From positions 54,807,994-54,871,993 of the forward strand of contig NC_044571.1 of the NCBI RefSeq assembly GCF_901933205.1: DNA of 64,000 nt. The letters are read 5' to 3'. A program made the position numbers and the translations under genes. Positions 37,416-47,650 of this stretch are shown one piece after another. Numbering within the stretch: the first letter of the stretch is position 1; every line of letters starts with the position of its first letter. The notes under the pieces were generated by a model. It was not told where the DNA came from, made no database searches, and saw only the letters and a program-made list of their open reading frames with translations. This stretch comes from Camarhynchus parvulus. Its lineage: Eukaryota; Chordata; Aves; Passeriformes; Thraupidae.

Positions 37416-37470
37416 TTCACTTAAGAGTTAAACCTGGTCATCCTTGTGGGTATCTAAACAGAAATAGAAA
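37342..37470 (+). mobile_element. tRNA-Ile-derived SINE with CR1-type tail (TguSINE1-like)
   Basis: The head (37342-37415) aligns along its length with tRNA-Ile(AAT). The RNA polymerase III A box TAGCCCAGCTAG is at 37349-37360, the anticodon loop CTAATAA with AAT at 37376-37378, and an exact B box GGTTCAATTCC at 37394-37404. The T stem is fully paired. After a short linker, 37422-37470 reads AAGAGTT...GATCCTTGTGGG-like sequence, matching the CR1 tails at 32.36 and 38.92 kb in this window. A tRNA head fused to a LINE tail defines a SINE. A tRNA-Ile head with a CR1 tail is what I know as TguSINE1 of passerine birds. The terminal microsatellite is decayed. Confidence 0.72.
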
Positions 37471-38901
37471 AAAAACATATTAAAAATGTACCTGACTAGT
37501 AGAGACTGTACATAAACAGGAAAATCTGTCTAAAATTACATACCCCTATTACCTTATCTGCCTTAGTACATTAAATTTTTATACTTTATTGAATATTTAT
37601 AGAGTTTAAAATAACAGTGTCAGTAAGGATGTTTTACTGCTGTAGGCATCTAGGCCCTGAAATACAAATACGTTGTGTTTAGCAATATTTTTTCAAAGCA
37701 GTTTCAGTCCATCAGTTTCTTGAATGCTTTCACAGTCCATTTTTCCAGAGAGAGCACTTAATTTCTGAGCTTTGCTTTGAAAGCTTCACTGTACATCTGA
37801 CCCTTTAGTAGCTGTATCACTGCTCTGAGCTGCCTGATAAGGAGAGAAGGGGACTGAAGACTAGATTGTGTGACAAAAGACTGTATAATGTCAAAGGCAA
37901 GAAGCTGAAGTTTAAGTCAATCTCTCTCCATGCGTCACAGCTGAAGATGAAGGCAAACTCTCTCTAACACTACTGAGAATAGTAGAAAACTGCTATTCAC
38001 GCTAGAAAACTTCAGATCCTTCAGGAAAAAATTTAAAATGTCATAAAGTCATTTCAGCATAGTTCACATAATCTATGAAACCAGTTGAAAAGCTATGAAA
38101 TGTGAAACAGACAAACAAAACCCCCAAAGTTTCTGTTGAAAGCTCATGTTGACAAAACCAGCATCCTCATCTCATTTTTGATGTTCTGCCATCAAACTTT
38201 GAGAACTTATGAATATTAGAATCCCAGTCCTGCTAGATGAAATCCATAGCTAAGTAAAAAGGAAGAACAACAATACTGATTCAGTTTTCATATTGCCATA
38301 TTTTATCACTGTGTCTATTTTTTTAATTATATTTTTTCCAGGTTTATTGTACAACAGAATGATATATTAGTTATAATATCAAGAATCCTTTAGTAGAAGT
38401 CTACGGATGAATGATAAAATCAAAAATCAAAGGAGAAATATTCAAATGCTCAAAATCTCTGTTTTTTGAAAGGTGTAATATGTGGTAATGAATGGCTAAT
38501 AATGTCATCCACAAACAAATAATATATATCCAATAAAATAAAAGAATAAATTTGTAGGAAGCAATATACTTTCTTAAAAATGTGTCTTCTTTTATGAAGA
38601 AAGGAGTTTTACCTCCCCACCAAAAATGTTATTCTATTGCACATTGTTCAACAATAGAAATTATTTATTGTTCAATTTAACAATTTAGCAAATAGTTTTC
38701 TAAAAGTATATTTGGTGTTTTTCTGTTTTAACAATTTTCAGCAAGCTCAATGTGCATATTACTGAATAAGAAGACTGTCCCTTGCACAAAACTTTGCACT
38801 TTAATCAAATGTTGGGAATTGTCTTTACAGGACACATAAGAGTTAGGGCATTCTAAAGCAGATTCCTTTTGGATTTAGAACTAGTTGAAACACTCTCAAA
38901 A
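37471..38901. other. AT-rich non-coding stretch, no feature seen
   Basis: Nothing recognised; short A/T runs only. Confidence 0.5.
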
Positions 38902-39108
38902 TCATTGAATCACAGAATATTCTGAGTTGGAAGGGATCAACAAGGACCACTGAGTCCAACTCCTGCTGCTTCCCAGGACAGCCCCAAAGAGTCACACCAT
39001 GTTCTTGGGGGCTGGTCCAAGTTCTTAAACTCTGGCAGGTTTGGTACTGGGACCTATTCCCTGGGAAGTCTGTTCCACTGCCCAACTACCCTCTGGGTGA
39101 GCAGGTTA
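38902..39108 (-). mobile_element. CR1 LINE 3' end (CR1-X-like tail)
   Basis: Left edge ATTGAATCACAGAATATTCTGAGTTGGAAGGGATC is the complement of a CR1 tail with the core AGTTGGACTC...CCCTTCCAACTCAG. It continues into the complement of the polymerase 3' end, including CTGTTCCACTGCCC near 39,071. About 200 bp remain, 5'-truncated. Confidence 0.92.
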
Positions 39109-42100
39109 CACCTCAGTCAATGACTGAATTCATAAATGAAATGTGGGAAACAAGAAAAGTGGGAAATGACACTAGTTTTAGAAATATGGAAGTTGCTCTT
39201 TTCCAGTGCAAGCTGATTATTTTCATAATGGCCAGGTTCAAAAACAAAGTTACTAGAGACAAAAGTTTATCAAAAAATTATGTCAGTACAAAAGTCAATA
39301 GTAATGGAATATCTTGAAAATTGCCTGTATAAAAACATTTTAAAGTATGTCCTGGAGGTCTGTAAAACAGGTTATCAGATAGATAATCTGGTGAATCCAA
39401 CAGTGAATGGTTTCACTGAACATTAATTGAACATTAGTCTTCATTTAATTAAAAATTTATGTATAATAGATAAATATATCTATTATATATGGGTTGTGTC
39501 AAAGTGTTGCTTTTTTTTGTTTGTTTTATTTTTTTTTTACTTGGTGAATAGAAGAATACACACATATATAGCACAACTATGATAACAAAAGGCAGATTTT
39601 TCCCCCTACATACTAGTCAGGTGTAAAACCTCTATTCTACTTCCAATATTGTGCAATGATGACATTATTAATCTTCCTTTCTTTGATGTTTGTGCAAGTA
39701 AGTCATAAACATATACGGAAATTAGATGTTGGCCCAAGAAAAACCCACAAGAAAAGTACAAAGACAAATTCTCACTGTCTTGTTATATGGATGAGGAATG
39801 GAAAATAAAACATGCTAAGGAATATAAAGAAAATTAAGAGGTTTTTGTTTATCATGAGAGCAGATTATCCCTTGTTTTGTTGCCATACATTTCATTGCAA
39901 TAATCAAAATATCTCATGCAGACATATATTCTTAACCTGTTGTTAAGAATATTGTAACATAACAGTATCAATATCAATTCCTTGTTAAAAATTCAGGACA
40001 CTCCAAGATTAAATTAATTTTGCTTCTTTCAGAAATTCATGTAAGAGTACAGAAAAAATAAATACACATTTAAATTTCAATTAGGAACATTTGTTCTAAG
40101 GTCCCCAAGCACCTCTTGGAAAAGGTGGCAAAATCTGTAGCCTACAAGCCTCGTGCAGTGCATCTAACAGAAAGTGTATAAAACAACTAAATGGATGCAA
40201 GGATTTGAAGGTTATCCCAGCCAGTTCCAACTTTGGAAATTATAGTGGCAGATGCTTACTCTATAATTTCTGGCATCATTGAAGCACAGTCTTGCTACTC
40301 ATTTTGCTTCATTAAATGCTTTTTTTCAGGTGATATATGATATATGACATTTTCCCTATCTAAATATAAATTAAAATTATACTTTCCAATCTGTAAATTA
40401 TATATTTAATTCAAGATTTACATAAATAACAAAAAGTTCTTGGGGTACCTGTACTTTCTATGTGTTTCATCTGAATAACTGCCTGTTCCAGTAATTACAA
40501 ATAATTAGGATAATACATCTGAGAATACTTCTAATGTTGTGCTTTGCTACTTACCTTGATTATGTCCATTTCTTAGGGGACATTCATTTTAGAAATTAAA
40601 GAACCTTTAATTTGAATTATTTCCAGTAAACAAGAATAACTCCTGTTAGGAATTTTTATCTAGTACTAAGGAAACACAGAAAATCAAAATCATTGACTAA
40701 TTCCTGTGTTTCATTTTAAGAGAAGATTGATGCTGTCTGAATTAAATAGTTACACAGTCTACTAAGAATTTTAAGTGGATGTTTAGAATATACTTTTAAA
40801 CATGATGAAGTTACCAGACACACAAGTGTACTGGGTACGTGATATCCATCCTGTTGTATACACAACAGCTTACTATACATTATTTGCATATAATATGTAC
40901 ATACCTCTATGAGCACATATGCCATAAGAATAGCATATATATATTCAAATATGTCTTTGTCATTAGGTATAGATACAGTATTTTTATTTTCTTGTAGGAA
41001 TGTGTATGTTCTTTAACAGCTAGTGCTTTAAATGAGACTAGTCTATCACTATGTAAGAATATATTTTTATATGTTCTCTTTTTGCTTTTTTAAGAGCCAT
41101 AAAATGTAATGTTGGTATTTATAGTACAAATGGCTGCAAATATTAATAAAAAGCTTAAATCCTGAGTTTTAAGTAAGGATATAGAAAATAAAAATTCTCC
41201 CTCTTCTTCTGGATTTAGCCTGTAAACACTAATGACAAACTTACAAATTGCTTATTAGAAAAACAAATGTAAAAAAAATTTTTTGCTCCAAATAAGTAAG
41301 GAACGAAATCTACAATTTGTAAGGTTTACATAATGATCATGATGAGATTTTCAGAGTAGACTATAAGACTTTAATAAGGGGGGAAATATTTGTATTCCAG
41401 AATAAATAAACATAATTCTTCTGTGGTTTTGTTTTTGAATTTTTAAATTATTTCTGGTTTGAAAGGTGCAGAAGGAAATAAGCACTAAACTGCATCTATT
41501 TGGAAAACAAATTGCTTTCTTCACATCATCTTCTGCCCCTTATACTGTAAGACTGAGCAGAAGGCCTGCCTTTGAATGTACTTGGGTCTGGTTGCTGTTT
41601 TTGAAAGCAACTCCAAAACTTGGCTGACCTCTATCCAGATGCACTCTGTCACTATCATTATGTCTGCCATGATGCCTAAGCAACAAGTCCTTTACTACTA
41701 CCAAAGCAAAGTCAAATATTTCTTATCTTTTTCATGGGGACAGTAATTTTTTGGAGAATTTTGACAGTTATTGTTTGGAGAAGAATTGAGTTGAATCAGA
41801 TACAGTATTCATAGTCTGTAACACAAAATCAAAAACAAAACCCATAAAAAACAAAACTTTTTTCCCTTGCGTCTTTTGGCATAGATCAGGGATAACCCAT
41901 TATTTTCATGGGCAAATTCTAATGTATGATGGGATTATTTAAATATATATTTTTTTATAAATACTCTGAATTCATTTGGCCTAGCAATTCAAGATGTAGG
42001 GTATTGAATAAATTACCTAACACCTGACATTTGATAGAGCAGAAATAAATTAAAGAGCATTAAGGTGATCTAAATTGTTCTTTCCCAGAATTTTGGTGAT

Positions 42101-42526
42101 ACTGTTTCTTTCCAGGAAAAATTGGACCTACAACAGTTGTCACCTCAGCAGTTCAAAGAGTTTCTTCCTAGAATGATGACTTTCTCAGTGTGTAAATTCC
42201 TCTGAGGAATTTTGGGTGGATATATTCTCTCTACAACTGAATTTAATGTCTTTTATGTTCATAGAAGCAGTATAACATCATAATAGAATAGGCTGTGAAT
42301 CCCTATTGTGCATAATTCCCACATTATAATTTCAGTAGACACATTATGTTTGGCACTTGAATGATGGTTATTGCTACACTGTGGGAAAACTGAAATGAAA
42401 GAGTGATAGAGGCAGCCTTTTTGGAGACTATATTATTCAGTCGAGTTTGACTTACAAGGTTTTTGACATTCTCTAGTTCTTCTGCCTTCTGTAAGCTTTA
42501 CAGTTTTTATTTCTTTTGTTTCGTGC
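39109..42526. other. AT-rich non-coding stretch; no gene seen
   Basis: Plain AT-rich sequence with a T-rich run at 39511-39539 and a strong hairpin listed separately. An A/C-rich run lies at 41825-41860. No transposon, exon or RNA gene recognised. Confidence 0.5.
39926..39952. repeat. Perfect 11-bp inverted repeat (5-nt loop)
   Basis: ATATTCTTAAC (39926-39936) and GTTAAGAATAT (39942-39952) are exact reverse complements around CTGTT. AT-rich stem; function unknown. Confidence 0.85.
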
Positions 42527-43115
42527 AACATCATAATTTAATCCTAGCCAGTAACTTGATACCACAGAACGACTCACTCAATTCCTGCAGTGGGATGGAG
42601 AAGAGAATCAGAAGAGTGAAAATGAGAAAACTTGTGGCTTGAGATAATAACAGTTTAAAAGGTAAAGAAAAAGCTGGACATGCAAGCAAAATAAGGAATT
42701 CATGCACTAATTCCCATCAGCAGGTCAGTGTTCACACATGTCCTGGAAAGCAGAGATCCATCACACATAACAGTGACTTGGACAGACAAATGCCATCCCT
42801 CCAAATGTCCCCCTGCTCCCCTTCCTTCTTCTTTTCCCAAATTTATATTCTGAACATGACATCATATGGTCTGGAATATCCCTTGGGTCAGTTGGGCCAG
42901 CTGCCCCAACTGTTTTCCCTCATAATTTCTTGTGCAGACTCACTGGTGGGGTGGGATGAGGAACAGAAAAGACCTTGAGGCTGTGTAAGTTCTGCTCAGC
43001 AGTAACGAAAACAATGCCATAACACTGCGTTATCAACAACATTTTCATAACAGATGCAAAACACAGCCCTATACCAGCTAAGGTGAAGAAAGTTAACTCT
43101 ACCCCAACCAAAACA
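42527..43115 (-). mobile_element. Solo LTR of an avian ERVL-like endogenous retrovirus, nearly full length
   Basis: Read on the minus strand, it starts with TGTTTTGGTTGGGGTAGAG (from 43115) and passes a TTCGTTACTGCTGAGCAG block near 43,000 and CCCACCCCACCAGTGAG near 42,950. A CATATGATGTCATG block with a CRE-like TGATGTCA follows (complement at 42857-42864), then a TATA box TATAAAT (complement at 42841-42847). It closes with TTTTAAACTGTTATTATCTCAAG and a GAGTGAGTCG-like end near 42,565. This order fits a widespread bird LTR. No internal retroviral genes are adjacent. It shares its 3' two-thirds with the plus-strand LTR at 19.5 kb. Confidence 0.82.
42841..42847 (-). promoter_or_regulatory. LTR TATA box (relic)
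   Basis: TATAAAT on the minus strand, placed about 10 bases downstream of a CRE-like TGATGTCA, in the position expected for the LTR promoter. It is probably inactive, given the age of the copy. Confidence 0.5.
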
Positions 43116-46100
43116 AGAATACACAGAGACAGGCGCATTCTCCAGTGTTACTTTTTTCCCAGGCTTTTTCCATGCTTGTTTTGTTTTGGTTTTTACATTA
43201 AAAATTGTTTTCTTCAGTCCATCAGAAAATTACCTTTTCTCTTGAAGCTCTATTCTAAGTACTTTTGATAGAATATTCCTTAATTTTCCTAAGAATAAAA
43301 AAAACAACAAAACTTTTTTCATTCTTAAAAAGAGAAATGTAGAAATGTTATAGTGTTGAAAACCTGAAATTCACAGTGTCAATACAAAAAACATTTTACA
43401 GATTACTCAAGCATATTCGTGTCCTATGTTGAAGCCAAGCAAGACCAGTCTTCTTCAGTTCTAGCCAGAAATAGTAATGGAAACTTAAACAGTTTGAAAG
43501 AGCCTAAAGAGTGTAAAAAAGTAAATATCTACAATAATATCCAAAAAACATTAAACCAAGAAAAATAGTTCTGATAGTTCATTAAAAAAGTGGAGATGAA
43601 ACTTAATTTAGTCACATTTTTTTACAAATATCAAAGTGCAGGCTGATAGTTCAGCTCTTCCTGTTCTTTTTGGGACTGTGGATTCCAACTTCCTGAAGTG
43701 GAACAAAACCTGATGTCACCATTTGACCCCATGTTCTGGGTCATCAAGAAACTGTGGAAAGCTCACAAGTCTACTTTATTCTCCACCTATGTTTTTAAGA
43801 GAATACTTATTTTAATAAGAAAGGACTCAAATTAGTGTCAGTCTCTAAAATGAGTTTCACAGAAATGTAATATCCTATGCAAGATATCAATTTCAAATAC
43901 ACATTTTTGAGGCAGAGTTGAGTGATAATACTTGTTTCAGCAAGTTACTTGAAGTGGATCACCACACAGATATCTTGCTTAGCATTGCAAAAAATTCCTT
44001 TTCTGCTGCTGTATGCATAGTTTGAAAACATCAAGTAATGACTGATTCATTGCTTACAACTCTAATCTTTCTACTTTTTTGAGGAGAGGTGGTCCTTGGG
44101 GCTGATTCAATTGCTACTCATATATGTTACTAAATTTATTCCATCCACATTTTCTAACCAGTCATAAAAAATTGGAGATGTTTTGATGGATGCTTGTTTA
44201 ATGTTTCCTATGATTAGTGCAGTTCCTTGCTTCTGTTCATCCTTAAGAAATAACCTGATATTCTCAAGTGTTTACTACTTTTTGCTTTGGTTTGTGGAGT
44301 AATTTGAAAAAGAACATTCTCACTCTGGCCTCACTCCCTTAAAATTGCCAATATTTTTATCTACTGGATTGTTTCAGGACTCTGCTATTCTCTAAAGACT
44401 ATATATTTTTTTTCCTGAAATACTTTAGTTGTTGCTGAATAGAACACAGTACCCACATTTCCCTTCAGTTCATCCTGTTACTGTCCCCATCTGTATGTCT
44501 CTTACATAGAGGACCCTAAAAAATTATACAACTGGGAGAAAGAAAATTAGCAGGAGAGTCCTTGGATTTTCATATCAGCTTTCAATCTACTTGTTATCAC
44601 TCATGAAATATAAAGCAGCTTTAAAGATAGTAGAGAATTCTATACAGCTAATTTTTCAGTGGGGCATAATGTTCTAAATACTGTTGTGGACTGGAGCTTT
44701 GGATCCTACCAATTTGTAGGAAATTGTTTATTACACTGTTCTTTGTGTACTTTTTAATTATATTGGTATGCTTATGGTGCAGTCTACAGCGTGAAGCTGT
44801 GCCATATTCTGATTTATTAAAATCTATTTCATTTGTGAAGCAGGAAAACAGACACAGAGCTTTTTTTCTTCAAAAACAAGTAACTAGCTTTTGAAATATG
44901 CTTTTCTTTTTTTCCTTGGAGTTGTTACTGCTTTTAGTGATAACAAAGAATAAAAGACCATTTCCACCTTGTATTAGTGTGTTATAACATTCACCTGCTA
45001 TTCCTTTTCCCCTTAATTGGAATAGTTGAAATTCATCCTTGTATGTCCTACAGGAAAACATAGCCAAGAATTTCTTTTGATGTATTTGGTAATTTTTTAC
45101 TAAGTGGAAAAGCTCCAACATGAGATGTGACAGCTTCTGGGGTTTGACTGACCAAATTTCCATAATAAATATTTTCTGTCTTTTCTCTTTATAGGTCCAT
45201 GAACTTTCTATGTAAGTTACCATGTGCTCTGTTAACAAAGAACTACAAATTCAAAACAGCAGGGAAAAATATTATACCAATATCTTTTTTAAGAGATACA
45301 GCATTTATTTGTAGTAATAATTGATATTATTTATTACATGTTGCAGCTATGTTGTTCTTTAAATATTGGATTGCTTTATATTCTATTTTGGATTTTTTCT
45401 CATACTCATTGGAATGTATATTGTTAACTTCATGGAAAAAATATTTTTAAATTCTAGTAAGAAAAGCAAAAATTTGGTGATGTCATTTAGCATAATTTTT
45501 TTTACAAGGAAATTACTACCATTTTTACCACGCGGGAGGACACAATTTTGTCAAAACATTTTACAGCTGGGAAAGTGAAGTGTAAAATGTGACTTGCTAG
45601 TTTAGCAATACTTTTACCTTTTCCATGAAGAATATATGGGTATTCTAAATATTTGCCAAGGCCATTAGACCTCTTCATCCTCATCAACACAATCACTTGC
45701 CATCTGCTTCATGACATTTCTTGTCAACCCTTTTGGCCTTAGGGTGCAATAATATTGAACAGATAGCATCAAATGTTTTTATGTTTTTCTGAATGGTTAA
45801 CAGTTTTAGAGGGTACCCTAATACCTTATGGCACTTACAGTATCTAAAGCTGAAAAAACATGCAGAAAATGAAAGCATCTGTTTCATTAAAATAGTCCGG
45901 TCAAAAATAATTTTAGTTCAAAGGCAATAAAAAGTGACACTGGAAAAGATAAATAAAACACAGAGACACAAACCTCATAAAGAACATAATAACTATGACT
46001 GAAACTCTTCAATCACTTCAGTCACTAATTGATGTACCATTAAGAAACTACAAGCAAAGGTAAGTTTTGGATTTTTTTCATTTTTAGGTAAACAAATCTT

Positions 46101-46207
46101 ACATTCACATCAAAAATACATTTTAATTGAATTGTCACTAAGAGCATCTCAAAAACATGATACTAATATGTCAGAAAAATTTCAAAATATGATACATTTT
46201 TTCTTTA
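43116..46207. other. AT-rich non-coding stretch; no supported gene
   Basis: No transposon or RNA recognised. A minus-strand open frame of 122 codons at 44,870-45,238 contains a segment bounded by splice-like sites and is discussed as a finding, but it is not called as a gene. Confidence 0.5.
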
Positions 46208-46300
46208 TAGAATCATAGGGTAGGAAGAGACCTTAAAGTTGATCAAGTCCAACCGTCTACCTATCACTACCACTTTAACCCCTAAACCATATCATCCAGA
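46208..46300 (-). mobile_element. CR1 LINE 3' tail, very short copy
   Basis: AGAATCATAGGGTAGGAAGAGACCTTAAAG...CAAGTCCAACC is the complement of the CR1 3' core and one tail unit. Similarity fades after CTAAACCATATCATC near 46,297, so only about 90 bp remain. Confidence 0.88.
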
Positions 46301-46499
46301 AACAGAGTTTTAAAATAAATCTTGTTGCTTATTATCCATAGTATTATTATTGTCTCTTAGGGAATATCACTTGAGGGTCTGCTTCGTATAAAATATTTAA
46401 TTCAAACTTATGATATTGCTCACAGCTGGGAGAACCATTCTCTGTCACAAGTATTTTGAAATACTTGAAGTGGCAATCTTGACTGGAGAAGTTGTAGCA

Positions 46500-47650
46500 A
46501 TTTCCCTTGGAGGAAAGTATTTCAGAGAGCTATAATGTCTGACAACCAATTCTTTTTTGCACAGTGGGATTGCTATCAGCACTCACAATCTTTTTATAAG
46601 AGTGCAAAGGACAGCAAAGGCAGCTAAAGCACACTGTCATTCTTGCAATAGTTAGTTCAACAGGGGTGGAGAGAAGTCCAGAGATTCTGCTCAAGACTGT
46701 GTGGGGCCATGTAAAGGTCATGCCAAAGTTATTCAGAGCATAATCTCTGGGCAAAAATCTGCCTTGATCTGTCAGAGGGCTTGACCCAGGTAGAGCTCCA
46801 GAGGGAATATGGTTTTGCAGGTCTGGAATTCCTGGTGCTGAGCAGCCTCACACAAGGAGGATGTGCCCTGGCCACACGGCTGAATTGCCATGAAGGGAAG
46901 CTGGAAGAGATGGACAGATCGTACACCATGCACCAGCTGGGAGGACTAAGAAAAAATGTATAAGATCTTCACAGAGGGTCTGCTGGGGCAGGATCCTGAG
47001 CCCATGGTACAAGGCAGGATGGATGCACAAAGTAATTTTTCCAAAGATAGCAGGGGATGAAGACTCCCAAAGCAGAGTTGTCTGGAAACTTGAGACTTTT
47101 AGGAGCATGAAAGATCCTTTTCTAGCTGCAGCTCTATGCTTCAGGACTTGCATTGTGCAGAAGAAATTGGTGGCTGCAGACAAAACCTGTCACAGCAGGC
47201 ATCAGAGTCAGAAAAGTCTCAATCAAATGACTGCATAAAAAGAAAAATCCAGATGAAACTCACTTGGACCCTCCTCCAGGACCAAAGCAAACCAGACATC
47301 AACCTGTCTTATATGTTTTGGGAGATCAGATGCTTGTGGGGAGCTCAAATCTAGGATGTTGCAGGAAGACTCAGGATCTGTCTGGCTCTTGAAGCATTGG
47401 CCCTTGTTGCATAGCTGTGATGTGCACAATTGCACTGTCAGAGAAGACATGAGGTGTTATCAAGAGTGATTTCATAGCTTTTGGACTGAAGAGTAGCAGG
47501 CCTGGTGATATGTCAATAATGTTGTGACAGGGGAAAGAAGGAACTAACATATCCAGTGGATTCATTCTGCACAGGACCTGTTTCAAACTGGACTTTGGCT
47601 TTTTTATGGAACCCTGAGTCTGACAAGGATTGTTGGGCAAGGACAAGGTG
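46500..47650. other. GC-richer block of unknown origin
   Basis: The composition rises clearly above the background and falls again after about 47,650. Several moderate open frames overlap (plus: 46781-46963, 47023-47238, 47136-47354; minus: 46848-47183, 47371-47646) in different phases, with no motif I recognise. It could be a degraded retroelement interior, a processed pseudogene or a transcribed non-coding sequence. I cannot choose between these from the sequence. Confidence 0.35.
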
